A stretch of 64,000 nt of DNA from Phlegmacium glaucopus (taxonomy: Eukaryota; Basidiomycota; Agaricomycetes; Agaricales; Cortinariaceae): assembly GCA_015039465.1 (NCBI GenBank), contig MU130544.1, positions 178,955 to 242,954 of the forward strand, written 5' to 3'. Both the position numbers and the translations under genes were made by a program. The notes beneath the pieces were generated by a model. The model was not told where the DNA came from. It searched no databases and saw only the letters and a list, made by a program, of their open reading frames with translations. Each line of letters begins with the position of its first letter. The stretch's first letter is position 1. Positions 18,587-30,890 of this stretch are shown piece after piece.

Positions 18587-20946
18587 CTACACAACATCCC
18601 CAGCCAAAATCTGCGCCGACTCAGTATCACCCTGATTAAGCTTAGACTGAATCATCCCCAACACTTTCAGCGTAACCGATATCTTATCCCACAAAGTAGA
18701 ATAAAGCTCCGCGTTTTGTGTACGCACCATATTCCCCACGTCGTTCCTTAAATCTTCAATGGCAGGAGTGATATGTGAGCGGAGAGCTTGGACCATGGGT
18801 TCCTCTAGACTTTGAAGGATGTAGTCAAAGGAAGGTATAGCATTTAGTGGAGTGGCGGGTGGAGAAGGAGGTCTGGATGTGTAGGCGTTGAGGGCTTTTT
18901 CAAAGGTTTGGATGAGATGAACGTTGGCTTGTCGTGTTGAGATGTATTCTCGTAAACGTTGTTCCACCTATAAAAAGAGGTTGAATATATCAGCCTTTCA
19001 CCCGATGGAACGAACAAGTGAAAAAGAAAGAAAGGAAGACGGAACACGAAGAAAACCAACCTCCAAGACTTTTTCGAAACCTTCCTCCTTCCCTTTCCTC
19101 GAGGCTACCACACCCACTTCCAATGTACCCACTCGCGTGATCAAATCCCCGATTTCAGTCGCCAACTCTCCCACTTGTTCTCCCGTTAACATGATATCTT
19201 GCTCCAAAGACTGCATATGCTGCCGTTCCTCCTCTACCCTCTGACTTTCCTCTGCCTCTCTCGCAGCTTGGAACTCGTCAAGCTTCGTTTCCACAATCTG
19301 CTCACATTCTTCTCTTGCTTCCCGACCATGTTCATTGATATCGTTTTGAAGTGTGGATATGAGACCTTCCATATAGGCAAGCCGTTCCAGAAGCTCGGCA
19401 AGTTCTTCTTGCGTTGGCATTGGTGGTGCACTACCGCCACCTGGCGCATCCAGATTTTCAGAAATGCGTCTCCGCTTGAGACTTTTGTGGCGCGCAGCAC
19501 CACCATCGGGCTGATCAATATCCATAGCAGCACCATCTTCATCGTCATCGTCATCAGCTGACAAAAAGAGGGGAGGCGGTTTGGACAAGGAGATATCCCC
19601 TAGCATCTTGCTCATCTGCGAGGCCGTATCCTTTAATTCTTGGATATATTTCGCAACCTCTTTGTGTTCCTCTTCCATACCATCCTCGGTTGAACCGGGA
19701 GGCGCGACGGGCCATGAACCTGTCTTGAAAAGTTTGTCCACCGACTCTTCGTAAGTTTTCTTCGCCCCATCGCGTCGTTTTTCGAGTTCTACAAGTTGGT
19801 CTTTCAGAGGAATCTTGTCTTCTTTAGGTAGATTGGCGAAATAACGGCTTTGAATGATTTGTAAAGCGAAAACATGTTGTTGTTCTAGATCAGCCACTTG
19901 CTCACGAGCCAACTCGGCTTCTGAGAGAATCCTAGAATTATTGTTGAAAAAATAAATAAATAGCGATCAGAAGATCAAATTGGTTTTTTTAACAAGTTAT
20001 AGATGTCTTACCGTGTCCGTTCGTCCCACATGGCTCGTTTTTCTTCTACAGTTAATTCCACAGTCGTAGGAGATGCAACGCCTGCTGACAATGCTGGCGG
20101 AACAGCAGGAAGTGGTGGGGGTGGTGGTGGGGGCATGGGAAAAGGGTCTTTGGGTGGTGGGGGAGGTAGTGTAGACGAGTCGGTTCGTGGTCGTCGTGAG
20201 GGCCCGCGTGGAGGATGACCACCAGATGAAAAAGAGAGTGCGTCGCCAAAACTTGCTGGATACATAGCAGTCACAGGAGGTGTAGGAAGAGAGGCAATTG
20301 GAGTAAACGATGATGAGGCTTCTTGCTGTTGTTGTTGTTGTGTTTGGGGCGGGGTCGGTCTTGAAATAGCAGACGATGTAGTTGAAGACTGCGGTTGTTG
20401 TTGTTGTTGTTGAAGACCCTTATTCATAATACCAGGGCTCATCATGTCATTTAAGCTCATTCTGCGCGATTCGGACGCGATGTTGCTTGACCTAGAGTTT
20501 ATTGGAGATTCAGGCGGCGGCAAGCTGGACGCGACACTATCGTGTCTTGTACGATAAGTCGGTGATTTGGAACGAGATCGAGAATAACTCCTTCGTTTGT
20601 TTCTTGCAAGGTAGCCTGAATCGCGACGATGATATCCGTGGGGTGGGGGCGTAGGAGACCTTCTACGCCCTTTTTTTTTACCGCGATGTACAGGTATTCT
20701 TGCGGTGCCCCAGCCTTCTTCCCCAGGATGGTAGTAATCACAAGTAGATGCTGGTCTTCGGCAGCCCCCATCAATGGGATCACCATTTATATCGAAAAAC
20801 TGGGGGGAGGGGGGATTCACAAATTAAAAAAAGTAAAAAAAGGGGGGTGGGGGGGAGATCGTCAGTAATCAGATATGATTGATTTCAGGGCTTTTAGCGA
20901 ACAAGATTATACGTACAAAGCATCGACGGTTACTGGCTTTACTCAT
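18587..20946 (-). CDS. Large coiled-coil protein with N-terminal Cys/His cluster
   Basis: Exons 20946..20917, 20799..20012, 19931..19061 and 18967..18587 total 2,070 nt (689 aa), in frame. The first 30-nt exon (MSKASNRRCF) splices onto FFDINGDPIDGGC, which completes a Cys..Cys..Cys..His arrangement resembling a divergent CCCH zinc finger (spacing about 13-6-3). Next come Arg/Ser-rich (SRSRSKSPTYR), Gln-rich and Pro-rich (PPPPPPPLP) low-complexity stretches. Residues about 265-550 are strongly helical and acidic (ELAREQVADLEQQH, EELAELLERLAYMEGL), typical of coiled coil. The RS-like region and possible CCCH finger hint at an RNA-linked role, but no function can be assigned. The start lies only 77 bp from the VPS11 stop. 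Confidence 0.75.
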
Positions 20947-21023
20947 TTGTTCAAGTTGAAAAAAGAGGATCAGTAAGAAATAGAAAAACAAGCAAAACAT
21001 GTGGCTGTGCAATATATAATACA

Positions 21024-24000
21024 TTAGGCAGCTTCTTCCAGCCTCGACGTGTTTAATAAACCCCGACTAAACGCGGAAGCAACAGCCTCGAAACCATTGT
21101 CCTGAACATCCGATACGAAAACGTCATGTTGGTTGGCAAGCTTCTCGTTATTGAACCGAATCTCCCTTATGACGCCATGTTCACTAGCACACGATGGGCA
21201 TTCTGTCTCGTTCTCGGCGATGCATCTATAAAAAGCAACAAGATGAGGGCATAACACCGGGGAAAAAAGCGGGTTCTCGACGTACCGTTGATGATAGCTG
21301 TGTTTACACATAAAATGTAGACTGGGAAGATCCAACTGTCCATGACAAGAACTACATCTGGTGACATGGAATACAATGGGATGCTCTGGATCAGAGAGTT
21401 CTTCGACTTGCTTCAATTTTGTTGCTGTTTCCAACCGATACGATCTAGTCAGCTCCTTATCCTGAATGTTCGGACAATTTCAGCATCGTAGCAACCACAA
21501 AAAAAGAAAAAAGGGGGAGACTTACGTTCTCTATCTTAGTCCTACTTACCGTAATCCTCCTAACCAGCCAGTCTTTCACCAACCCAACACTTGCCACTCC
21601 ATTCCTACTCAATACCTGAATAATACCCAAAGGCGGCATAATCCCCTCCTCATCAATATACTCCACAACCTCTTTCAAGTCCCGTTCATGTCTCTTCAAC
21701 AACTCATGCGTCGAACTCAGAAACCTCAACACAAGGGCGTACAGATGAGGGTGGTCACGCCCATATTCCATAAGATAGTCAATGACCTTTTGCGATGCAC
21801 CCGGAGTATTGCCTTCGCGGTCCTTATCCATCCAAAATCGGAGGACATCTTCGTACATCCCCTTCTTTTCCCAGAGCAGTACCAGTCCTAGCGTGAACCC
21901 GTGCGTGGAGCAGAGGATGAGAGCATGCATAGAATCATAGGGAACAACGTCGCTTCCCAGCACCCGCATCGCCTTATTTCGCATCGTCTGTTCATCAAAC
22001 ACCTTCTTCTTCGGCTTCTCCTCCTGTCCTCCTGCCTCGGCTTCTTTCTCTTTCTCTGGGACTGCTGCTCCTCCTCGCAGAGGCAGCGTCAAATACAACT
22101 CCAACAACGTATTCCAAACCGCTACTTGATCCATCTTATCCAACAAAACCCCTTGCTCATCATCCACCGTCACAGGCGAATGCAAATGCGAATCTGTTTT
22201 ATCCGAACTTAGCAACCCAACACTCCCAGGGGCCAGATCCTCTACACTCTGCCCCCACCTCCGCATCGCTACCGTCTCCAGAAAGATGACAAATTGCTCC
22301 ATATGGTCCACGAAATGGGGGAAGTAAATCCTCGGAGAAAGTTTTCGTACAGGAGGGGCTGGGAGGATAGGAGCAGCAGAATTTAAACCAGGCGTTGTAG
22401 GTTGTATCATGCTAGCTCGGTTTGTAATAATTGAAGATGTAGTAACAGGAGGGGGAGTAGATGGCCTAGAAGCAGAAGCAGCCAGGTCTTGGGTCATGAC
22501 GGAAGGTTCTCGTCGGGTAGAAGCATTATCTGGTCTGAGGGTTTTGATAGAAGGAGAAGGAGGAGTGGCTGTTTCTGAGGATACAGTAGTAGGTACTGTT
22601 GCACCTCGATTTAGAGCGAGATACGACAGGTAAGATGGACCTGTAGCGGCTGCTTTCGTGGTCGCTGATATGGTTATTGCTGCGTCGGCTTCATCGGGTA
22701 CTAGAGGGCCTGTGGTAGTACATAGGTCGATGAGCAATTGGGTAGTCTCTTCTGGCAAAGTTTGCAGCATGGCACGACCATATCTCGCAAGATTACTCTC
22801 AGCCTATACAAACCCAACCCAGATCTCATTAACGAACCAGAGCATAAAGAAAGAAGGAAATAATCGTACCGCTTCAGGACCCAACTTCCTCAAATACATC
22901 AACGCATCCTTGAAATTGCCCGTATCTTCAATCTGGATCCTTAAATAATCCTCATGCTTCTCAAACCTCTTCGCCAGATACGATGCATGTTCGAAATAAC
23001 CAGCTTGCCTGCATACCCGAATCGCCGTCTTCAGATCGAAAGGAAGCTCGTTAGAGTCGTTCGAGTTCCGTCGTGACTCGGTTTTAATGAAGCTGTCCAG
23101 TCGGGAGACGTCCTTGAGTTTGGTGTACGTGTTCAAGAGGAGGGTGGTGTGATCGGCATTAGCCAATCCTAGAGAATGGAGTTCTTGGAGGTATGTGACG
23201 AGATTGTGAATTCGTTGTGCATCGAGGTACTAAACTTGCCCAATTTAGCGTTACAATCCAACGTGGCGTGGTTTTGGAGTCTAAGCTTACCTTTCGGATA
23301 ACATAACTGGGCTGCAGGTGGCCAATAGTTTTCACATACTGCTGCATGGCACCATCATAATCGCCTTTCGTATACAAATGGTCGCCATATTGCCGATGTA
23401 TGTCAGCTTGGCTTGTTTCATCCAGATTCTGTGTAGTAGCCAAATTGAGAGCCAGGCCATATAGAGACTTTCGATATATCATGTCGAGTTTATCTGCTGT
23501 TGACTTTTCCTCGAGGCATATTAGCTATGAGAAAATGTGAGTTGTTGTGTTAAACTGCCCCCCAAATGAAAACAATCAACCCACTTTGCCATCTGAGGTT
23601 AGGACGAATATTTGTCCCCATTGCGAGATAATTTCGCGTACACCTTGTTTGAAAGTACCAGAAAACGCGACTAATCTGTTTTCTGGATCGAAGACGGTCA
23701 CTTTGGTGACATCGGTTTCTGTCGCATTTGCTGAAAGCGCAACTAGGTTGCGCACAGTAGCGGAAGTTGAGGAGGCGGTTGGAAAGAAAGGAGGTGAAAC
23801 GATGACGAGATAGTTCATGTGAGCATGGACGGAGGATTTGTGACCTTCAGAGATGGATATTTAATAAGTGAATATGATAGAGTAAAAGAGGGGTTATACC
23901 TTCATACGCATAGCAAGGTCCCCTTCCCTCGATTCCACAGATATAGATAGCTTCGTCTCTTGCAACAACGATATCTTTAGCTTTGCTGTTCATGGTCGTA

Positions 24001-25064
24001 CACCCAAGTCCTGTCCCAATTTCATCTACGACGCTGGCAGGACCACCACTTCCTCTACCCGATGCTTGATACGATAAAACGCGGTTCGTCGTCACCACAT
24101 ATAGGTAAGGGAACGTGTCCTCTGTCGGTTCTCTAAATCCGAGACCCGTGATAGGCTCTGTGGGTGACTCGTGCACCGTTCGTGCTTTGGGTAAGGAGGT
24201 AAGCGCTGTTGATGATGCAAGGGATTGGTCGAGGTGTCGGAATAGAATGACAGTGCCATCTCCGAGTCCTATGGCAAGGTGGGCGACTGTAGCTGAGAGA
24301 GCGACTGTGGTAACCTGACCAAAAAAAAAGTTAATGGAGATAGATGTAGAGCTTTGAAAGAAACATACGGGATGAGGTCGGCTGTTGGATGGGATTTTAG
24401 TCGAACGAAGGAGATTCGGTATCCCAGTCTTGTTGTCTTTGTGTTCCAAGTCCCATATTTTCAGTAGTGGGGACCTTACGGCGTCTTCTTCCTAAGAATA
24501 TGTCAATAAAAAGGGTCGTGCAGAGTGTCAACACTGTATAAACAAACGCACGCCCAAAGTAACAAGTACACCACGTCTTTCAACCATATGTGTTACCCTC
24601 CCACCAACATGGGCTATCCAGCTGTTAATCGACTCGAAATCCCTGTTGAGAAGGTGTATGCTGCCATGAATATCGGCAACAAGTACGCCTGCCGAAGATG
24701 ATACCACGGTGGAGATCTCTGGGGTAGCCTGTTGTTGACAAAATTAATTAGTGACCAAGTCGCACGATCTAAAAACACCATAGACGTACTTTGAAAATAT
24801 CTGGTGAACTATCCAAGTCATGGACGTCTTTGACCGGTACAGCATCGAAAAAGGGGAAGTTGCGCCACTATAAGACATATATATTAGTAAATTCCTATGC
24901 GTAATTGAAAAAAGTCGAGAAAACGAATGAAGAAATAGGTGGCAGTCGGTTTGGGATGGGTATGGGTGTAATAGAATAGAACTTACAGCTGGTGGTGCGC
25001 CTGAAGATGCGGGACCAGTAGAGGTTGGATTGGATGAAAGTAGCCCGAGAGTTGAACTCAGCAT
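21024..25064 (-). CDS. VPS11: VPS11, HOPS/CORVET vacuolar tethering subunit
   Basis: Eleven exons are proposed: 25064..24987, 24867..24790, 24728..24552, 24491..24369, 24314..23900, 23844..23585, 23524..23291, 23229..22870, 22803..21550, 21452..21286 and 21225..21024. They total 3,348 nt (1,115 aa), in frame. The N-terminal third is a beta-propeller (WRNFPFFDAVPV, VLVADIHGSIHLL, LAIGLGDGTVILF). The middle is an alpha-solenoid/clathrin-repeat region (YGDHLYTKGDYDGAMQQY, EHASYLAKRFEKHEDYL). The C-terminus is a RING-H2 finger (CSSCHGQLDLP..MCKHSYHQRC..CPSC). VPS11 bridges the HOPS and CORVET complexes that tether vesicles to the vacuole and endosomes. A Ser/Thr/Pro-rich insert of about 90 residues interrupts the solenoid. 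It is divergently transcribed from ATP18. Confidence 0.92.
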
Positions 25065-25458
25065 TTTGCTAGTTGTTCATAAGGTGTATTCGAAAAACCA
25101 AGACCAAATCTAGCTGTCCTTTAGGGTACTGACAACAAAGCTAGGGGCCAACCTAGTATAGATTTAGTTATTCCAATCTTTTCATAACCATATTGCTGTT
25201 ACTCACCAGCAATTCGAGCTTTGCGATGGTCGTTGACACAGTGCACGCGCAGGGCTTGGACATCAAGTAAATCTAAATGAAGAAATACTTTCTCACGCAC
25301 TTACAAATCCCAGCTCATCAACGCAAACGGTCTTGCCCGACATTTCTACCACCACCAACACCGCCTAACATCGTTAGTCTAAAACCTGTCATTATTCTTC
25401 AACTAAGATATCGCTGACCCTTTGTTCTACATGCAACAGACATACCAACAGAAACATA
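25065..25458. promoter_or_regulatory. Shared VPS11/ATP18 intergenic region
   Basis: A 394-bp gap separates two divergent start codons, so it must hold both promoters. No TATA box or specific binding site stands out. Confidence 0.5.
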
Positions 25459-25768
25459 ATGGCATTCTTGGGATTACGCAAATGGCCAACACCAGTACGT
25501 GTTTCTTTTTTCTTTCAAAGTTTGAACTGTTGAACCACATTGATGAGTATGTTAGGTACTCAAGCCCTTGTGGCCTTTCATTATCTCAGGAACTTTCACC
25601 ATGTATCTACTCGCAAAAGTTCAGGATTCATCGGTCAAATGTTCGTGCTTGCATTTCCAATTCTCGCGTCCCTCCGGCTTACTTTTTTATATATATCTAG
25701 CTGCTGAATGGCGTCACGACCCCCGCAACCCATATGCTGCTCAACTCGCGAAGAATGCCTTACATTAG
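25459..25768 (+). CDS. ATP18: Mitochondrial F1Fo ATP synthase subunit i/j (Atp18)
   Basis: Three exons, 25459..25494, 25556..25640 and 25701..25768, give 62 aa, the usual size. The N-terminus MAFLGLRKWPTP, the membrane segment LKPLWPFIISGTFTMYLLAK and the C-terminal HDPRNPYAAQLAKN match the Atp18 family. It is a small single-span subunit of the membrane Fo sector in the inner mitochondrial membrane. The introns are 61 and 60 bp. Short exons like these are easily missed by automatic prediction. Confidence 0.9.
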
Positions 25769-26097
25769 ATTCAAAGTGTATTCATTGAGCGATAGAAGAA
25801 ACATTCTTTATTGTTTTGACTGGATAATCAATTTGATTTCTTCAGGACCTACAGTGGACTTTTTCATCACCGTGTTGACTTTTCGGTGCTATCCTTGCCG
25901 GCTGGCTATATTTGATGAAAATTTTAGGCGATTTAAATCATCAACTTTACTCAGGCGTTGGAGCTGGTGCCTTCGACAGCCACTGAGTGATAACTGATCT
26001 CACCTACGACCAAGCTTGAGGTTCGCACCAAGTACCCACTCGACTCCCCCCAGAGCGTTTAAAAGTCCCACAAATCTGAAAACTACATTTCCAGCTC
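25769..26097. other. Spacer between ATP18 and F-box relic
   Basis: ATP18 3' region followed by sequence without a recognisable gene. The last bases (ACATTTCCAGCT near 26080) already resemble the leader of the F-box gene at 31176. Confidence 0.4.
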
Positions 26098-26765
26098 GCT
26101 TCAGTGCCAAAACCAACGCCATTGTTTCCAAGATATACATCAACCTCGTCAGTGCACGGAACTCAAAGTACTAAGTAACGCTCTTCGCCAACTTCACACT
26201 CTCAGGCTCGTTTTAAGAATCAAGAGGATAGTAGGACCATCGCGATTTTGAAGTCTTATGAGTCAAAGTCGAAAGCACTCTTCCCATTCATGATCTCTAG
26301 CCTCCCATTGACGCGGACCAAATCCCAAAATTATCCTTTTCATTTATATATTACTTTCCCAAGCTGAAATACCTATGACTAGGGTTCATCATAAGATATC
26401 CCCGCATCGCTGATATTGTTGTCTTAACCTGCGCAACCTACTGTCACGACCCAAGATATTGCCGGAAACATGGTCACTGTGCCTGAGGGCCACCCTAATG
26501 CTGTATGCGGTAAGAACTTGATATGATGAGGGTAAAAGGTTCCTATTAATTTTGATTTTTATAGCAACTCCTGGATATATCATGTTCCAATGAAATTTCT
26601 TTACCCTCCGGCATCCAGGCATTATAGATATGTGATGGCGGAGGTACAGAGAATCCCGTCTACGAGGATACATTAGAGTAATGTGATACGGGACTCGCTG
26701 AACTCCACTACCGTGATTATCTGCACAATCTTTCCACTTTTTATTGTCGTAGGCCGTAGGGTGAC
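26098..26765 (+). pseudogene. F-box gene relic, second family
   Basis: The sequence aligns collinearly with the F-box gene at 31176-32827: a short 5' piece (CTCTTCGCCAAC), then, after loss of most of the middle, the 3' half (AGGACCATCGC, AACATGGTCACTGT, the intron donor GTAAGAACTTGATATGATGAG, and GATACGGGACTC). Many substitutions and indels remove any open frame. It is a decayed, internally deleted paralogue. Confidence 0.75.
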
Positions 26766-26937
26766 GGTTTATTGACGATATTGTGTATAATTTGAATGCG
26801 ATAAAGCCGCCCATAGCTAGTGGCCTCACCGAGGCGATCATAGTTTAAATGAATGTAACCAACTAGTTGTACTGTACAACGAATATGTAGTTCCTCATCA
26901 AAGGCATGGGAACGTAATATCGTGTGCCGATGCAGGG

Positions 26938-28860
26938 CACGCGTCAAGCGAGGAAACTTTCTAACGCCTAACACCCATTATTGAGGCTCCCCTCGCTCCT
27001 ATTTCTCCTATGTAAGCCTACCTGAGGACTCTAGCTTTTGTTCTATCCTCTGAGCTCTCATCTCTTTGGTTACTTCTGTTAGATCTGCCAATGTCAAGCA
27101 ACTCTCCTCAGCCAACATCCCCGGGCCCAAATACTAGAGCATCTATACTTCGTCTGAACAACGACGTCCTTTACCACATTTTCATGCTGAACGCCGATAT
27201 GTTCTCTTACGAGGACGCTCTCTCTAACACTCGGGAGGTTTCTCAAGTTTGCAAGGGGTGGCGCAACATCATACTGGAGTCACCATCGATGTGGGGGAGG
27301 CTTCTTGACTTTGATTCTCTCCGGTGTTCATCCGACAAGTGGCAAAATGAAGTCCTACGTCGGAGTGGGAGTTCAAGCACCTTGTGGATTAGGGCCACGT
27401 CCGTAAGGGTGGAAGGGTGGAAACTTCGAGCGTTCTTCTTTTCAATTTTGGATACGCATTGGAGCAGGATCGAAAGACTTGTCGTTACAATGGATATTCA
27501 CAAGTCAGGTTTCGAGCCCTGGCGTGCCATATACACACCAGCCCCTCATCTTCGCGTGCTTGATCTCGAATTATATGATCTTAAAGGCGTAAAAAACCCA
27601 TCTCTCAACCCTCTTTTTGATCACAATGCACCCTCGCTCCGCACTTTCCACGTAAGACACCTCAAATTTGCCACACATGCACCCTGGCTGGCAGGCATTC
27701 GTTCACTCCAAATCGGACATCCTTTCACTGCCACCGACCTTTTAAGTGTCCTCACGATGACGCCGTTGTTGGAAAATCTTCGTGTTAACGACCTCTCAGA
27801 AGGGGAACAAGGTGCAGTGGCTACCCATCCTACACCAATCTCTCTCCCAAATCTCAATCATGTGGTGCTTTGGCTCGATGTTATAATCTCCGACGCTTTG
27901 TTGGAATGCATAATTCCTGGCCGAGGCTGTTCGCTTTCTATCCATGCATCCCGCGTTGGACCAGCATCTACTACCCCCAACAACCTTTCCAAATCATTTC
28001 AAACATTATCAAAATATGCGCAAGATTTTTCCAATGTCCATACTCCTCCTTTTGCATCTATCGGAATTTGTTATTCTGCCTCAAGCTTCCACTACAAGAT
28101 GATGGAAAAGTCCAAAAGCAAAAGCTTGCTTGAATTTTCTGTGAGCGTTTCTGCCTCTTTTGGGGGGAATCTATCGATCCAGATGATAGCAACGATCCTT
28201 AATGCATTAATCATGCCCACTACATTCAAAAGAACTACTGAACTGGAGCTTGAATTATTTGACCCCCCGACTGCGGACCTCAATCTCGGTACTATTCTAC
28301 TTTCCTTCCGTGCCATCCATACCTTAGTCATGAAGGAATGGATGCTCAGATACCTCCTCAAACTACAAGAAGAGGATACAAATCATATTTTGTTCCCTCA
28401 TCTCCAAGTCATTAAGGTGACGATCCTTAACAGCAGTTACTTTAATGGCATCAACGGATCTATCTTTCGATTCTTACGCTCTCGCAGAGATGCTGGGCAC
28501 CCGATTCAAACCCTCGACCTCATGGAACGCAACGAAAGTATGTCGCCTCGCTTGGAGTATCTCGAAGAGATGAAGGGCATGAAGATTCTCTGGAAGACGC
28601 GGGACACCAAGGAGGAAATATTGGAATATGTATGCGGGAGTGGACATCCTGAGAAGATCCCGTTCTAGCACGGAGCAGTGCCGCCTGCTCAGTGCTCAGG
28701 CCGGATATTTTATGCCGGATGCTAATAATGCTCATTTTCACTGATAATGTTCACCGTTACATTTGCTGTTACATAATATTCAAGTTGATGCCTCATCGAC
28801 ATACCTTCGTACTTCTAATATTTGTCTCATAATCCTCCTGATCATTTTGACTTTCATGCA
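26938..28860 (+). repeat. Tandem duplication unit 1 (F-box gene A)
   Basis: This unit begins at CACGCGTCAAGC and includes leader, gene A and 3' flank. It is repeated at 28998-30890. The homology covers about 150 bp upstream and about 150-200 bp downstream of the coding sequence. Confidence 0.8.
27091..28668 (+). CDS. F-box protein A (525 aa)
   Basis: A single uninterrupted frame from MSSNSPQPTSPGPNTRAS. The F-box lies at about residues 20-70 (LRLNNDVLYHIFMLNADMF, VSQVCKGWRNIILESPSMWG). The remainder consists of irregular leucine-rich strands (LRVLDLELYDLKG, LRTFHVRHLKF, IRSLQIGHPF), as expected of the substrate-binding part of an SCF ubiquitin-ligase receptor. Such F-box families are large and variable in Agaricales. 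The target is unknown. Its tandem copy B lies 476 bp downstream on the same strand. Confidence 0.8.
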   Translation: MSSNSPQPTSPGPNTRASILRLNNDVLYHIFMLNADMFSYEDALSNTREVSQVCKGWRNIILESPSMWGRLLDFDSLRCSSDKWQNEVLRRSGSSSTLWIRATSVRVEGWKLRAFFFSILDTHWSRIERLVVTMDIHKSGFEPWRAIYTPAPHLRVLDLELYDLKGVKNPSLNPLFDHNAPSLRTFHVRHLKFATHAPWLAGIRSLQIGHPFTATDLLSVLTMTPLLENLRVNDLSEGEQGAVATHPTPISLPNLNHVVLWLDVIISDALLECIIPGRGCSLSIHASRVGPASTTPNNLSKSFQTLSKYAQDFSNVHTPPFASIGICYSASSFHYKMMEKSKSKSLLEFSVSVSASFGGNLSIQMIATILNALIMPTTFKRTTELELELFDPPTADLNLGTILLSFRAIHTLVMKEWMLRYLLKLQEEDTNHILFPHLQVIKVTILNSSYFNGINGSIFRFLRSRRDAGHPIQTLDLMERNESMSPRLEYLEEMKGMKILWKTRDTKEEILEYVCGSGHPEKIPF

Positions 28861-28997
28861 TTCATTTAATTTTTTTCTCTGCCAATATGTCAGCAAAATA
28901 TATCGTAGAAAGAATGCGTGCATAAATCAAGGCGAGACACGTGGGAAAACATAATATTTATAGTGGTGGGTTGTTTTGTAGACGTTTGTTGTGATTC

Positions 28998-30890
28998 ACG
29001 CGTCAAGCCAGGTTTCTAACGCCTAACACCCATTATTGAGGCTTTCTTTACTCCTATTTCTCCTATGTAAGCCTACCTGAGACTCTAGTTTTTGTTCTAT
29101 CCTCTGAGCTCTCATCTCTTCGGTTACTTCTGATAGATCTGCCAATGTCAAGCAACTCTCCTCAGCCAACATCCCCAGGCCCAAATACTAGAGCATCTGT
29201 ACTTCGTCTGAACAATGACGTCCTTTACTACATTTTCAAGCTGAACGCCGATATGTTCTCTTACGAGGACGCTCTCTCTAACACGCGGAAGGTTTCTCAA
29301 GTTTGCCAGGGGTGGCGCAACATCATACTGGGGTCACCATCGATGTGGGGGAGGCTTCTTGACTTTGATTCTCTCCGGTGGTCATCCGACAACTGGCAAA
29401 ATGAAGTCCTACGTCGGAGTGGGAGTTCAAGCACCTTGTGGATTAGATTCAGGTCCATGACAGCCTTCGAACGGTCAAAATTTCGAACATTCTTCTTTTC
29501 AATTTTGGATGCATATTGGAGCCGAATCGAAAAACTTGTTGTGGTGATGGATGTCGATAAGTCAGGTTTAGAGCCCTGGCGTGCCATATACACACCAGCC
29601 CCTCATCTTCGCGTGCTTGATCTCGAATTATATGATCTTAAAGGCGTAAAAAACCCATCTCTCAACCCTCTTTTTGATCACAATGCACCCTTGCTCCGCA
29701 CTTTCCACGTAATACACCTCAAATTTGCCACTCATGCACCCTGGCTGGCAGGCATTCGTTCACTCCAAATCGGATATCCTTTCACTGCCACCGAGCTTTT
29801 AAATGTCCTCACGATGACGCCGTTGTTGGAAAATCTTTGTGTTTACAACCTCTCAGAAAAGGAACAAGGTGCACTGGCTACCCATCCTACACAGATCTCT
29901 CTCCCAAATCTCAATCATGTGGTGCTTTGGCTCGATGTTATCATGTCCGGCGCTTTCTTGGAATGCATAATTCCTGGCCGAGGCTGTTCGCTTTCTATCC
30001 GTGCATCCCGCATCGGACAAGCATCTACTACCCCTAACAACCTTTCCAAAACATTTCAAACATTATCAAAATATGCGCAAGATTTTTCCAATGTCCATAC
30101 TCCTCCTTTTGTATCTATCACAATTTTTTCTTCTGCCTTCTACTACAAGATGATGGAAAATTCCGAAAGCAAAAGCTCACTTGAATTTTCCATCAGCATT
30201 AAAGTCTCTTATATGGAAGATCTATCGATGCAGAAGATAGCAACGATCCTTAATATATTGATCATGCCCACTACATTCAAAAGAACTACTGAACTGGAGC
30301 TTGAATTATTCGACCCTCCGACTGCGGACCTCAATCTCGGTACTATTCTACTTTCCTTCCGTGCCATCCATACCTTAGTCATGAGGGAACCAATGCTCAG
30401 CTACCTCTTCAAACTACAAGAAGAGGATACAAATCATATTTTCTTCCCTCATCTCCAAGTCGTTAAGATGAGTTACACTAATGGTCTCAACGGATCTATC
30501 TTGCAATTCTTACGCTCTCGTAGAGATGCCGGGCACCCGATTCAAACCCTCGATCTCACGGAATGCAACGAACATATGTCGCCTCGCTTGGAGTATCTCG
30601 AAGAGATGAAGGGCATGAAGATTCTCTGGAAGACGTGGCACACCAAGAAGGAAATATTGGAATACGTATGCGGGAGTGGACATCCTGAGAAGATCCCGTT
30701 CTAGTACGGAGCAGTGCTGCCTGCTCAGGCCGGATATTTTATGCCGGATGCTAATAATGCTAATTTTCACTGATAATTTTCACCGTTGCATTTGCTGTTA
30801 CATAATATTCAAGTTGATACCTCATCGACATTTTAATATTTGTCTCATAATTCTACCAACTTTTATTTAATTTTTTCTCTGCCAGTGTGT
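28998..30890 (+). repeat. Tandem duplication unit 2 (F-box gene B)
   Basis: Second copy of the unit at 26938. It starts CACGCGTCAAGC and has the same order of flanks (CTAACGCCTAACACCC upstream, GGCCGGATATTTTATGCCGG downstream). Confidence 0.8.
29145..30704 (+). CDS. F-box protein B (519 aa)
   Basis: Uninterrupted frame, nearly identical to protein A over most of its length, including the N-terminus and the F-box. Differences are concentrated in two patches: about residues 105-125 (FRSMTAFERSKFR in place of ATSVRVEGWKLRA) and about 330-375 (VSITIFSSAFYYK, ISIKVSYMEDLSMQ). The conserved frame in both copies indicates that both remain functional. It is probably another SCF substrate receptor with a changed recognition surface. 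Confidence 0.8.
   Translation: MSSNSPQPTSPGPNTRASVLRLNNDVLYYIFKLNADMFSYEDALSNTRKVSQVCQGWRNIILGSPSMWGRLLDFDSLRWSSDNWQNEVLRRSGSSSTLWIRFRSMTAFERSKFRTFFFSILDAYWSRIEKLVVVMDVDKSGLEPWRAIYTPAPHLRVLDLELYDLKGVKNPSLNPLFDHNAPLLRTFHVIHLKFATHAPWLAGIRSLQIGYPFTATELLNVLTMTPLLENLCVYNLSEKEQGALATHPTQISLPNLNHVVLWLDVIMSGAFLECIIPGRGCSLSIRASRIGQASTTPNNLSKTFQTLSKYAQDFSNVHTPPFVSITIFSSAFYYKMMENSESKSSLEFSISIKVSYMEDLSMQKIATILNILIMPTTFKRTTELELELFDPPTADLNLGTILLSFRAIHTLVMREPMLSYLFKLQEEDTNHIFFPHLQVVKMSYTNGLNGSILQFLRSRRDAGHPIQTLDLTECNEHMSPRLEYLEEMKGMKILWKTWHTKKEILEYVCGSGHPEKIPF

Noticed and set aside
26389..26841. 150-codon minus-strand open frame
   Set aside because: It lies antisense within the F-box relic, whose plus-strand homology to the gene at 31176 explains the sequence.
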